A DNA stretch of 64,000 nucleotides, taken from assembly GCF_000372865.1 (NCBI RefSeq), contig NZ_KB889965.1, forward strand, positions 3,517,450-3,581,449. The letters run 5' to 3'. Positions 33,899 through 42,596 of the stretch are shown piece after piece. Made by a program: the position numbers and the translations under genes. The DNA is from Methylosarcina fibrata AML-C10 (GTDB taxonomy: Bacteria > Pseudomonadota > Gammaproteobacteria > Methylococcales > Methylomonadaceae). Below the pieces are notes generated by a model. The model was not told where the DNA came from, ran no database searches, and saw only the letters and a list, made by a program, of their open reading frames with translations. Numbering within the stretch: position 1 is the stretch's first letter; each line of letters opens with the position of its first letter.

Positions 33899-36361
33899 TC
33901 ATTTCCTTTTCTGATCAACAACTTTCTTAACTGATAAAAAACTCTCTTCTTGGCTCTGAATCAAAGTATCGAAATCGTAATATGTTGCTTCAAAATTTGA
34001 ATTATGCCATTGATTCACTAAATACTTTCTAAAGCATAGGGCTTTATGATACCTATCATTTATATCAAATGATGACGCTAGTTTTGATATCTCGACCCGT
34101 GAATCTGAATCAAAAACTGGCGTATCGGTAGATACTGCATCTAAAAATGCAAATGAACCGGTCCAAAATCTTACGTGATAAATGCCTACTGTCGTTGCTC
34201 TAAAGTGAAAATTTTCAGGCGGATTGTCATCTTCAACTTGCAGTTCACGATAATGGGCATGTGGAGTTTCAATAAGTTTTTTTGTTGCTAAACGTCGTAA
34301 AACGTGGCGAACCTGATCAGTTACAAAGCCTTGTCGTAACATTTCTTCCAGCAATTCTTGTCCATTCACAAAGCCATCGTTATCTAATATCCCATAGCCA
34401 GTATTCAAGTAAGCTATAACCAAGCTTGCTAAAAAATGTTCGCGCGGATCAGCAGAACTAATATCAAAAATATTACAAGCTACTAATGAAGACTGTGAAT
34501 TAAAATATGCATATTCACCAAAAAGAGCATGTTTCGTGAATTCGTGTAGAGGAATAGTATAATTCCCTGTTTGATCTTCAATTCGTACTATTTTTTCTGA
34601 ATCAACATTAGGACTACCAAAAAAGCCAGTAATTAACTCAATAACAGCACGAGTATTTCCTCCTGTTATATTACTCAAGAACTGCCTGATAGTCTCACTA
34701 GTTCGGATTGATCTTAGTGTGGCTTTTAAAAATGAAACAACACTTCCACTATGAAGGCGAATACCTTCCAATTCTGCAGGTGCAACTTTTCCTTCAGCAA
34801 CTCTAACAGCAAAAAGAAGACGCTTTTGCACTACTTCATCGGCAGGCGGGGGCGCGACCGTCAAAATTTTGTTTTGATATGCAGAAAGAGTACCAGTTGT
34901 CTTTGATAGATAAAAAGTACTGGGCCGTAATGACACGAAGACTAGAAGATTTCGAGAAGCGGCAAGTTCTTGTGCGATTAAAAACGTTTCTTGTTGAACT
35001 TCGAAAGTGCGTTGATCAGCATTATCAAGTACAAGTATTATTTGTTTATTGCGGCCACGGGCGAGATGACCAAGAGAAGCTAGAAGATGCTTATCATGCA
35101 TATCAATTTTGGCGCTAAGAAATGCAATTCGTTCTCGTTGATAAGCTACATTATCAAGATCTTTTAGAGATCCTTTAATACTGTTATCAAACTCCACTAA
35201 GTCTCTATGGTAAATGGCATTTACAAAATTCGTGCTATTAATATCAACTTCATACTTATTTTTAAGTACAGCTGGAATTTCTGAAAGGATATAAGACTTT
35301 ATGCTTTCCGATAAATTCGCTTTTATTCCAAGATTGATATGAATGAAATATGTATTGGCTTTTTCGAATCCCTCCAAGTTATAGTAAAGGTTTTCAAAAA
35401 ATGATGTTTTCCCAACACCAACATCACCGATTACCACTATAGGTCGCGACCCCATAGATTGATTAATTGTGGGGTCATTGAATTTCACCCCACCTACTTC
35501 ATCGATTGTTGTGATTGGTTCGAGCGCATTAGGACTAACTCCATTTTGCCCAACACGCTTATAACGTGCAGCAATGATATTTTTACTTAAAAGTAAATGT
35601 CTATTATTTGCTTCAATAGAGACATAACATTCAGCATAGAAAGAAGTTTTTAGCGCTGGATTATCTTCGATTTCTTCTAGAAGAAGTGCGGATAAAGACC
35701 TGAGATTTTCTTGAAATTTGTTCCTATATCGATATTTAAACGGCTCAGATATTGTCGAACATGCTTTTTGGGGAATTCGTGGATTACGATGAAAAGATAA
35801 ATTTCTATATGCCCGATTTTCAGTAATTCCTTCAGGTGATAATAGTTTCCATAGCAAGGGAAAATTCTTTACATACGATTCAAATCCATCAAAAAAGAAA
35901 CATTCGCCTTCAAGGGGGGAGTGACCTGGAATAATAGCTTGAAAAATTGCAATTTGGGGACCATTACATACAATCGCGATCTGAGCTCCATGTATTGCGC
36001 AATAAGGGATTATTTGTTTAACTGCATCTTCAAATATCTTAGAAGAACGTAAAAGCGGCTCTATTTTTCGCACATAGGTTAGCGCGCTAATAGGCGGCAC
36101 ATCGAAGTTCTTTGACTCCTTCTTGGCTTCTAAGACCGCTTTTGGCGGGCGTCCCAAAATATAATCAGCTCTACCTCCAAGTTCATCGGATTTCTCAACC
36201 TCAATGTTTAACTTATCCCAGCCAAGACATTCAGTAAGAAATCTATCTATAAATTGAAATCGATTTTGTGCCTCGCTCCAATGCGAGCTGTTTTCTGGAA
36301 ATTCTCTCAGGATATGTTCAAGTTTTTTTTGCCCTTCTGTAAGCTCAAAAAGTGCCCGCAT
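33899..36361 (-). CDS. Nuclease-NTPase fusion protein, candidate single-gene defence system
   Basis: An 820-aa protein I cannot assign to a named system. Residues 1-140 look like the N-terminal nuclease domain of type I restriction R subunits (PD-(D/E)XK type): RADYILG with Asp66, then VLEAKKE with Glu78-x-Lys80. A P-loop NTPase covers roughly 285-600. Walker A is GDVGVGKTS (312-320), Walker B is IILVLDNADQ (441-450, Asp446/Asp449), and VFVSLRPSTF follows as a possible sensor strand. This resembles STAND/AAA-type ATPases. The C-terminal 220 residues (winged-helix-like FVTDQVRHVLRRLATKKLIE near 690) may sense the trigger. The ribosome-binding site AAAGGAGA is strong. Codon use is AT-rich against its neighbours, a sign of transfer. 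An IS sits 14 bp upstream and separates the gene from its original promoter. Antiphage function is inference. Confidence 0.75.
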   Translation of the reverse strand: MRALFELTEGQKKLEHILREFPENSSHWSEAQNRFQFIDRFLTECLGWDKLNIEVEKSDELGGRADYILGRPPKAVLEAKKESKNFDVPPISALTYVRKIEPLLRSSKIFEDAVKQIIPYCAIHGAQIAIVCNGPQIAIFQAIIPGHSPLEGECFFFDGFESYVKNFPLLWKLLSPEGITENRAYRNLSFHRNPRIPQKACSTISEPFKYRYRNKFQENLRSLSALLLEEIEDNPALKTSFYAECYVSIEANNRHLLLSKNIIAARYKRVGQNGVSPNALEPITTIDEVGGVKFNDPTINQSMGSRPIVVIGDVGVGKTSFFENLYYNLEGFEKANTYFIHINLGIKANLSESIKSYILSEIPAVLKNKYEVDINSTNFVNAIYHRDLVEFDNSIKGSLKDLDNVAYQRERIAFLSAKIDMHDKHLLASLGHLARGRNKQIILVLDNADQRTFEVQQETFLIAQELAASRNLLVFVSLRPSTFYLSKTTGTLSAYQNKILTVAPPPADEVVQKRLLFAVRVAEGKVAPAELEGIRLHSGSVVSFLKATLRSIRTSETIRQFLSNITGGNTRAVIELITGFFGSPNVDSEKIVRIEDQTGNYTIPLHEFTKHALFGEYAYFNSQSSLVACNIFDISSADPREHFLASLVIAYLNTGYGILDNDGFVNGQELLEEMLRQGFVTDQVRHVLRRLATKKLIETPHAHYRELQVEDDNPPENFHFRATTVGIYHVRFWTGSFAFLDAVSTDTPVFDSDSRVEISKLASSFDINDRYHKALCFRKYLVNQWHNSNFEATYYDFDTLIQSQEESFLSVKKVVDQKRK

Positions 36362-36380
36362 ACAATTCTCCTTTTACTTA

Positions 36381-37888
36381 GTCGTCCCTGAAAAAGTCAT
36401 TTTTTTGAAAAAAACAGCTCATTAGGAAACATAAACAGATTCCTGAACCGTTTTATTTTGTAAAAACCGGCAGATGGCTTCCCCGATTTCCGGCCAAAAA
36501 ATCCTCAACCGCCTGAGGATTAAACGCATGTTGTGTCCAGCGGCGCAGAGAACGGCATTCATGGCATCACCGAGTTGGCCTTTCAGGTAATTTCTGCTCA
36601 GCAAGCCATCGTTCTTCATGTGTCCAATCACCGGCTCGATGGCATTGCGCCGTTTTAACGCGGTTTTCAACCGTCGGGTATGGACTCCCCGTTTTTGCCT
36701 TGACTTGTACAGGGTGACACCGGGTATTTCTCGCCCCCGATAGCCCAAATCCACAAAAGCTTCTTTGGCTCGGGTACCGCTCAGGATTTCAGCTTGTTCC
36801 AGGCAGGAGTACAAGGTATCGCCGTCATAAGGATTGCCGGGAAAGCTCCTGGCGCCCAGCACGAAATTACTTTTATTGGTCACCGTGATGCCGACTTTGA
36901 CGCCGAACTCGTATTTTTTGTGTGCTTTCCCTTTACTGATGCATTCCACTTCCGGTGCATGAAAGCTGTAGAGTTTGTTTTTGTCGGTGCGTTTCTGATT
37001 CAGTATCCGCTGGGTTTTGGCCAGGGCGTCCTGAAGCCCCCTTTGCGCGGCCAGCTCCTGTTGCGGCAGTTGCCGCAGGATATCCCGATAAACACGACCG
37101 ACCAGGGTTTTCAGTTGCTTCAGGGCTTTTTGCTTACGCTTCATTTGCTTGGCATGATGATAACGATGCGATTGCACTAACAGCAGCGGTGCCTTTTTAT
37201 TGTAGTTCTGTCGCAGGGGCAGCCCGTGTTGTCCAGCCAGCTTGACCAGCTCCCGACGGCATTTTTCGTACAACTTGCCGTCCGTCGGAAAGCCAACCGC
37301 TTTTTCCTGAACGGTAGTATCGACGGTGACCGATTGAAAATCTCGTTTCTTCACGGTCCGGGTAGCGACGCCCGCCTCGATCGTCAATAACAACAGCCAC
37401 TCACAGCCGGCTTCACCGATCCGTTGCCGCCATTTCGTCAGCGAGGTCGGATGACAGGGAACCTCATGCTGAAAAAAGGTTTCGCCACAAAAGTACTGCC
37501 AATAACCGTTTTCAACCCAGCGTTTAACGACCGCTTCATCCGATAAACCTTCCGCATGTTTCAGATAATGCAATCCGGCGATCAAACGGGTCGACAACGC
37601 CGGGGCGCCTTGTTCTGCTTCAAAAAACGGGCCGAATTCTTCGTCCAGCCGAGCCCAGTCTATTTTGCTGGCCAATCGATAAAGTTCATGTTTCGGGTTC
37701 AAAAACTCGTCCAGGCGAGTTTTGAAAAGGTCATTTTGCACAACTTCCTGAGGACGTTTGGGCTTCATTTTTCGGTGAAAATTTGCAAGAAAATAAAACC
37801 CATTTTAACATTTTCTTGCAATTTTTGACCTCATAAATATCCATTTATATGATATTAATCAATTTCTTATGAATTAATCAGGGACGAC
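36381..37888. mobile_element. IS5-family-like insertion sequence, 1508 bp, with 6-bp direct repeats
   Basis: The terminal inverted repeats are GTCGTCCCTGA at 36381-36391 and its complement at 37878-37888. The element is flanked by identical TACTTA at 36375-36380 and 37889-37894. One transposase gene fills it. It landed between the ribosome-binding site of the nuclease-NTPase gene and that gene's upstream region. Confidence 0.88.
36422..37768 (-). CDS. Transposase, IS5-like (DUF772 N-terminus, DDE domain)
   Basis: A 448-aa transposase. The N-terminal DUF772-type region reads LSTRLIAGLHYLKHAEGLSDEAVVKRWVENGYWQYFCGE (about 58-96). The DDE-type catalytic region starts at SVTVDTTVQEKAV, continues with AFVDLGYRGRE (about 340), and has the YREK-like ALKRRNAIEPVIGHMKND near residue 385 carrying the last acidic residue. 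A basic insert (about 195-260) interrupts the catalytic domain, as in other long IS5-like enzymes. The ORF is intact and both ends of the IS are present, so it may be active. Confidence 0.9.
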   Translation of the reverse strand: MKPKRPQEVVQNDLFKTRLDEFLNPKHELYRLASKIDWARLDEEFGPFFEAEQGAPALSTRLIAGLHYLKHAEGLSDEAVVKRWVENGYWQYFCGETFFQHEVPCHPTSLTKWRQRIGEAGCEWLLLLTIEAGVATRTVKKRDFQSVTVDTTVQEKAVGFPTDGKLYEKCRRELVKLAGQHGLPLRQNYNKKAPLLLVQSHRYHHAKQMKRKQKALKQLKTLVGRVYRDILRQLPQQELAAQRGLQDALAKTQRILNQKRTDKNKLYSFHAPEVECISKGKAHKKYEFGVKVGITVTNKSNFVLGARSFPGNPYDGDTLYSCLEQAEILSGTRAKEAFVDLGYRGREIPGVTLYKSRQKRGVHTRRLKTALKRRNAIEPVIGHMKNDGLLSRNYLKGQLGDAMNAVLCAAGHNMRLILRRLRIFWPEIGEAICRFLQNKTVQESVYVS

Positions 37889-38294
37889 TACTTATGTTTT
37901 CGATTATGCCCGTCAGTCTAACAGAGTGATAGTCTCAGAGGCAGGGGTCCCTGTAGTTGATTTGTGGAAACGGTAGCAAACTTTTATTATATGGCCTTTA
38001 TATCATAATAAATTTTTTCTACGTCTGAAAAACCCTACAGCAAATTCAATCTTAAATACGTCAAGGTAATAATGGCCACTCCCATAAAAATCTCTCTATA
38101 GGATTGATGTGAATGACCATTTTTTGTATTGAGTCTGCTAGTGGCGTGATGCTGATCGGCCAATCAAATAATTATTGCAAAGGCTGATTCGGCTCGTCAT
38201 CAGTTGGACAATATTTTTTCAAATTATCAATTCCTGTTTGACGTTAATACCATTCGATGCCGGAATGGGATTCCATTCGGCACTTTTCGGCACT
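37889..38294. other. Noncoding stretch upstream of the IS, likely former promoter region of the nuclease-NTPase gene
   Basis: About 400 AT-rich bp. Before the IS arrived this sequence lay directly upstream of the ribosome-binding site at 36362-36374. It should therefore have held the promoter. No gene is visible. Near 38250-38290 there are short repeated words (TCGGCACTTT twice in 20 bp) ending in a TTTATTCCGG motif shared with the left end of the island. Confidence 0.5.
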
Positions 38295-38504
38295 TTATTC
38301 CGGTACATCCCATGATTCGACGCAATCCTCTAACAGGCTGACTATCGCAAGCCCTGGGTGTGTATCGCCGCCGTATTCGCGAATATAGGGCAATAGCCGG
38401 GCAAATAGCTCAGGGCTAACCTCTAGCTCAACTCGTCTATAACCCTTCTTTTTTAGCCATGCACGGCGTTGTCTTTGGCGTTCTGCTTGGGTCGGTAAAG
38501 TCAT
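38295..38504 (-). CDS. Small basic protein, possible ribbon-helix-helix DNA-binding protein
   Basis: A 69-aa protein with a basic N-terminus ([46 protein letters not shown]). One predicted strand (YRRVELEVS) followed by two helices would fit a ribbon-helix-helix fold. GGAG lies 8 bp before the ATG. A perfect 16-bp palindrome is centred about 32 bp upstream of the start (38528-38543), a good autoregulatory operator candidate. Such small proteins are common accessory regulators in integrative elements. The assignment is tentative. Confidence 0.65.
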   Translation of the reverse strand: MTLPTQAERQRQRRAWLKKKGYRRVELEVSPELFARLLPYIREYGGDTHPGLAIVSLLEDCVESWDVPE

Positions 38505-38527
38505 CGGTTTAACTCCATTTTTTTTTC

Positions 38528-38543
38528 ATCATAAGCTTATGAT
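38528..38543. promoter_or_regulatory. Perfect palindrome ATCATAAGCTTATGAT, candidate operator
   Basis: A 16-bp perfect dyad sits 24 bp upstream of the small basic gene. Its placement in a promoter-proximal position suggests a binding site for a dimeric repressor, most simply the adjacent small protein. This is inference from position and symmetry. Confidence 0.5.
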
Positions 38544-38762
38544 TTATCAATCGAATAGTGAGCTGACTGGTCCTACAAGTCAGGCGGTAATTTCAGGTTT
38601 TTAACCAGTCTATGGATGTGTCATTTATCAGCCGGACAAGACGGACAATGCAATCAAAACCGACCTGTCATAGGGTAGCCCCTGTTTAGGGCATATAGGG
38701 TATATAGAAAAACTCTAATATACAATTTTTGCCCTTCTTGAAACGCTGAAAGCCGTGCCATT

Positions 38763-38816
38763 CCTGCAATAGACCCAATGTGCCCAATATTCCCTATAAT
38801 CCCTATATACCCATAA
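38763..38816. repeat. Six tandem 9-bp repeats downstream of the replication gene, iteron-like
   Basis: Six consecutive 9-mers read CCTGCAATA, GACCCAATG, TGCCCAATA, TTCCCTATA, ATCCCTATA, TACCCATAA (consensus roughly NNCCCNATA). Oppositely oriented TATAGGG units lie at 38690-38712. The array starts about 75 bp beyond the stop of the prim-pol/AAA gene. Its 9-bp period makes the overlapping 84-codon open frame (38654-38908, minus) encode an IG-x repeat, so I regard that frame as a by-product. A role as replication origin iterons is plausible but unproven. Confidence 0.6.
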
Positions 38817-38889
38817 ATGGGGGCCACCCCCTCCGTTAAATTTAACGGCATTTTGACCGCACAGGGCATATTAACAAGCTCTAATATTT

Positions 38890-40872
38890 CTAAATGACTT
38901 CGTAACATTTCGTTTTTCCAAAGCCTGTTAGGGAGACTTTGAATTTAGGATGGGTGCCTCGGATATAATGGTTCAATAGGCTTTTTATCTTTTTGGGTCC
39001 AAACAAATCAGACTTGCTCTTTATGTAATCAATAATGCCGCCCTGGGTCGTATGTCCAGCCCTAATCGCCTGCTTGGTTAAATCGATAAATTCCCTGTCT
39101 TCTTTCGACAAAACGTCAATGACATCGTCTATGGGCGTTACTTTTCGGTTATTGTTGATGTCGATATGAAACGATACGGGGATGAACAGGGCACGCTTTT
39201 TATCTGGCCGTGTCGTTATCTCTAAAATGTTGGTGGCTTCATTGAGAAAGCCGTCAAAATAAATCAAGTCATCAAAATCGTTTCTTAAATCCACGGTACC
39301 TTCGTAGATCGGAAGGCCGTTTTCATCCGGATATTTATTGGTATGGCCCAAGGCGCATACCGTAGCGCCTCGCACCGTCAATGCTCGCAGCAATTTATAA
39401 AATTCTTTGGCTTTCGGCTTATCCAGGACATAAACAAACTTTTTTAAGGTGTCCAGAATAAAAACCATATGCTCTAGCGATTGCCCGGAATCAACAATTT
39501 TGCGTAGTTTTAAAATAACATCCTCGGTCGATTTGCCGACATGAGCGTCTGGCGCAATGACTTTATAACCATGCTGGGTTGCATGGGCGTAATGGTGTTT
39601 TAAATCGTCGGCTCCGGCGTCGACATTGATATAAAACACCTCCATACCGGCTGCACAAAGCCGTTCGCAAAAATAGCGGAATAAGGCCGATTTGCCGCCA
39701 TTGGCAGGGGCTGCGTATATAGCCAGATGACCTTTTACAATCACGTTCGGGATTAGAAATTCTGCGTTTGCCATTTCTTCCACCAGTTCATGAGTCAGCA
39801 TCAAATCATCAAACAGACCGCTGATATCGACTTCTTCCGGCTCCGATTTATTATCTGAGCTGGAGCGCTCTTTTTCCGCTTTAGCCTGTTCCTGCCTATA
39901 CAATCGCTGATTATGCTTTGTTATTTCCAGATTCCAATTCAGCGCCGCTGCCCAATCGCCGCCATACTCTAATAACCGCATACAATCGAAGGCGTCATGG
40001 GCAAAGCCATCGTTTAGCACATCGCCGCCGTGCGAATAAACGCGCTCAATCCCGTCCTTGCAGTTCTGTACGATGACCGCGCCGGGGGCTTTGGATTCGC
40101 TGCCGGGACGGATGAATCTGTCTTTGCCTTTCTGTTTGTAGCCGTTACGTAGCAATACGTCAGCCACACTACAAGACTGGTTAAATTCATCGATAGGGTC
40201 ACGCCAGCCGGACAAGTGCTCGCCTTGTTGTGGCCGCCGTGGGGCTTCTTTTGGCGGCTCCTGCTCGATACCTAAGGCCGATTCAAAGCACAGCTTCCAG
40301 TCGTCCCAATGCGTCAGCATATCCAGCAAAACCGGCGGGGCTTCGGGTATCGCTGCTGGATTGCCGATAAACTGATAATCGCCGCCTTCCGGGTGCTGGC
40401 CATGAATCACGTCCTGGCAATTGCCAGAGCGCAATTCAAAAATGGTCTTGCCGTCATGCGTTAATTTCTTTGCTCCTACGGCCTGAAAGCCATCAGAAAG
40501 CCGGAATAAGAGCTTGCCCCGGTTCGGCTTGGGGCTTTTGATTTCGACGCGCTCAGGGTCTTTTAACCAGGCTTGGGTGGGGATGCCTGCTACATCCTCC
40601 AATAACTCAATAGCCTGAGTAAGGTTGTCCAGATCAAGAGCCAGCGTATTCGACGCGCCGTGAAACAGGCCGAAGTTATAGCCTTGGCAATTCTTAAAAT
40701 CAGCCGGATTATTGCTGTAGCCATGCGGATTATTCACGCTCCTTGGCTTGTTCCAGCCAATCGCTGCCGAGCCTTTCGGGCCTTTTGCAGGTTTCCCGTT
40801 TTCGGGTGGAATTGGTACGATGTACAGCCCTGCCGCGCAAAGCCGAGTAATATTATCGTGCATGTTATCCAT
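38890..40872 (-). CDS. Replication protein: bifunctional primase/polymerase N-terminus plus AAA ATPase (RepA-like)
   Basis: A 660-aa protein. The N-terminal prim-pol-type domain (about 10-190) has the metal-binding ALDLDN (Asp80, Asp82), KSPKPNRGKLLFRL and GDYQFIGNP. The C-terminal RecA/RepA-like ATPase has Walker A APANGGKSALFRY (388-400), Walker B MVFILDTLKKF (about 475), and GATVCALGHTNKY. The charged segment 325-350 is a linker. It would prime and drive replication of the excised element. It overlaps the upstream small HTH gene by 8 bp and is followed by the 9-bp repeat array. The two-domain form is typical of phage satellites and integrative elements. Confidence 0.88.
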   Translation of the reverse strand: MDNMHDNITRLCAAGLYIVPIPPENGKPAKGPKGSAAIGWNKPRSVNNPHGYSNNPADFKNCQGYNFGLFHGASNTLALDLDNLTQAIELLEDVAGIPTQAWLKDPERVEIKSPKPNRGKLLFRLSDGFQAVGAKKLTHDGKTIFELRSGNCQDVIHGQHPEGGDYQFIGNPAAIPEAPPVLLDMLTHWDDWKLCFESALGIEQEPPKEAPRRPQQGEHLSGWRDPIDEFNQSCSVADVLLRNGYKQKGKDRFIRPGSESKAPGAVIVQNCKDGIERVYSHGGDVLNDGFAHDAFDCMRLLEYGGDWAAALNWNLEITKHNQRLYRQEQAKAEKERSSSDNKSEPEEVDISGLFDDLMLTHELVEEMANAEFLIPNVIVKGHLAIYAAPANGGKSALFRYFCERLCAAGMEVFYINVDAGADDLKHHYAHATQHGYKVIAPDAHVGKSTEDVILKLRKIVDSGQSLEHMVFILDTLKKFVYVLDKPKAKEFYKLLRALTVRGATVCALGHTNKYPDENGLPIYEGTVDLRNDFDDLIYFDGFLNEATNILEITTRPDKKRALFIPVSFHIDINNNRKVTPIDDVIDVLSKEDREFIDLTKQAIRAGHTTQGGIIDYIKSKSDLFGPKKIKSLLNHYIRGTHPKFKVSLTGFGKTKCYEVI

Positions 40873-41116
40873 TCATGCCCCCGGCTAATAAAACGTATTG
40901 GGCTACTCGATGGCGTCCTTTGCCGGTATGCTCGGTCGACCAGTGAGTAATGATATTGTGGCCGCGCACCCTGAGTTCCTGAACACGCGCTGCGGGATGC
41001 ATAACATCCAGCTCGGCTCTGGCTTGTAATGTTGTCAGCGGCCCATTTCTTAACCGCTCGATAATACGTTGCCGCTGCGCTGCGGTAGCGCTAGAATATT
41101 GCTTGTGGGAAGTCAT
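40865..41116 (-). CDS. Small helix-turn-helix protein upstream of the primase gene
   Basis: An 83-aa protein: AAQRQRIIERLRNGPLTTLQARAELDVMHPAARVQELRVRGHNIITHW reads as a winged helix-turn-helix in which the ARAELDVMHPAARVQELR segment is the recognition helix, followed by a wing. Homologous small proteins often precede prim-pol or helicase genes in prophages and islands. It overlaps the replication gene by 8 bp, so the two are coupled. Whether it regulates, loads the replication protein, or binds the origin is unknown. Confidence 0.75.
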   Translation of the reverse strand: MTSHKQYSSATAAQRQRIIERLRNGPLTTLQARAELDVMHPAARVQELRVRGHNIITHWSTEHTGKGRHRVAQYVLLAGGMNG

Positions 41117-41217
41117 TGATTATTTCCCTTTCGTCATCACGACGATAGTAAATTTGCAGGATGTATCAGAAGCCGCTTGGGGAACGCCATCCCCGGCGGC
41201 TTTTTTGTGTGCGGTCA

Positions 41218-41451
41218 TCATGCGCCCCCGTTCTTCCGTTCAATGCATACAAAAAATTCCGCCTCATCGATCAGGATGCGCCGCCCCACTTTCTTGAAGG
41301 CGGTCGCAAAGCCGTTGCTGTCCTTGTGAAAAATCATATGACGCAAGCCCCCTTCTGGCGGCCAGGCGTGGTATTGGTTCCAATCGGGAACCGGAATTAA
41401 GCGGGTTGAGGGTTGTTTTTGTTGAAGCTCGTTTAATGTGTCTCTCGGCAT
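41218..41451 (-). CDS. Excisionase-like small DNA-binding protein
   Basis: A 77-aa protein with RLIPVPDWNQYHAWPPEGGLRHMIFHKDSNGFATAFKKVGRRILIDEAEFFVCIE. The pattern of a short N-terminal recognition segment followed by GFATAFKKVGRRILIDEAEFF fits the MerR-like/AlpA-type excisionase fold seen next to integrases of many islands. The position between the replication module and the integrase supports a recombination directionality role. This is a family inference; no functional residue can be checked by eye. Confidence 0.7.
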   Translation of the reverse strand: MPRDTLNELQQKQPSTRLIPVPDWNQYHAWPPEGGLRHMIFHKDSNGFATAFKKVGRRILIDEAEFFVCIERKNGGA

Positions 41452-41579
41452 GGTGTTACCCCTTAAATTCAGGATTAGTGAATCGCCGCAAACTGTTGTT
41501 ATTTGCGGCCTAAGGGGGATTAAATCATAAAAATTTTCCTAAATTTCCCTGCCCGGGAAACAAGGAAATCAGCGGGAAA

Positions 41580-42596
41580 TTATTTTTGATTGCGTATGAT
41601 GGTCATATCATTTTGAAAAGTTTTGCGGCTTAGTGGGCTAGTGCTTCTGTCTTGATACATAAATATAAAGTTGTCATGCCCAATTACTTCTTTAATGGGG
41701 CCGGCTTCAGTAGTACATTTCTTCAATTCCGCCCAAATTTTATCGTTGCGCTTGGGTTTCTCTAGTCTTTCCCATATTGGGCGAAAAAAATCTTGCCGCT
41801 CTTTTGGTCTTCCATCGCCTTCGGCTGAATGCGTTTCAGTGGCTTTTCTTTTGACATCTATTTGAGTATTGCGCCGCCCGGTTCGGGGTTCTTTTTTATC
41901 CCCGCTGCCTTCCTTTTCTACGTTGAGTTCAGGCGCAGGGAAAGAACAATCAAGCCGCGGTAAATTATTCTTCAACCACTCGTTAAGGTCATCCCAATAA
42001 GCCTCTACATGCCAACCAAATACCCTTGTGCGCTGATTTGATGGAATCTTACTGTCAGGCTTGTAGACCGTTAGCTTGCTGGGGATAGCGTTAGCGTCCC
42101 TTTCCAGCATGGCATATATATCTCTGGCGCTTGCCCCTGTACGATCCTTAATGAACTCTGAGGCTTCTTTTAATGTATACCGTCCTGCCGCATTCCTTTC
42201 TCTGGCTACTTCCGCTTCCCTTTGTTCTCCTTCGGCGCTCAATTCTTTCTGGCGCTTCTCGAATTGCTGAACCATGCCATAGGGTAGAGAAACTTCGCCA
42301 CAAGCCTCTATCACATCCGGTTCGCCAAAAAAGATAACCAAGTCGTTTAAACTCCATTCTTCCCGCTGACTTCTCAGCAATTGCTCAGCCTTGGCTATCT
42401 TTTCCAGCAGGTCATCTGGTATGGTTCCTTCCATCCATTTCTTACCCGGCTCTTTGTTAAACGGGTCTATATGAAACGCCAGTCTTGAGGCTTGAGCTGG
42501 GGTGATATTTGACAAGCTTCCCCAATAGTCCCAGTCTATTGGTTCGCCGTTATGGACTTCCTCGACAAAATCGCTTAATTCTGCCCTGTTCATCAA
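41580..42596 (-). CDS. Hypothetical protein of the island, coupled to the integrase
   Basis: A 338-aa protein that I do not recognise. The N-terminus (AELSDFVEEVHNGEPIDWDYWGSLSNITPAQASRLAFHIDP) matches a conserved pattern seen beside island integrases. The centre has a region rich in Glu and Arg (QKELSAEGEQREAEVARERNAAGRYTLKEASEFIKDRTG) whose YTLKEASEFIKD part resembles the start of an HTH_17-type DNA-binding segment. The C-terminus is charged and low in complexity. The start overlaps the integrase stop by 4 bp (ATGA), so both are translated together. A role in integration or excision control is inference. Confidence 0.7.
   Translation of the reverse strand: MMNRAELSDFVEEVHNGEPIDWDYWGSLSNITPAQASRLAFHIDPFNKEPGKKWMEGTIPDDLLEKIAKAEQLLRSQREEWSLNDLVIFFGEPDVIEACGEVSLPYGMVQQFEKRQKELSAEGEQREAEVARERNAAGRYTLKEASEFIKDRTGASARDIYAMLERDANAIPSKLTVYKPDSKIPSNQRTRVFGWHVEAYWDDLNEWLKNNLPRLDCSFPAPELNVEKEGSGDKKEPRTGRRNTQIDVKRKATETHSAEGDGRPKERQDFFRPIWERLEKPKRNDKIWAELKKCTTEAGPIKEVIGHDNFIFMYQDRSTSPLSRKTFQNDMTIIRNQK

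Noticed and set aside
38654-38908. 84-codon open frame with GYIGIIGNIGHIGSIAG
   Set aside because: The glycine-isoleucine pattern is the direct translation of 9-bp tandem DNA repeats, and the frame begins inside the end of the replicase gene.
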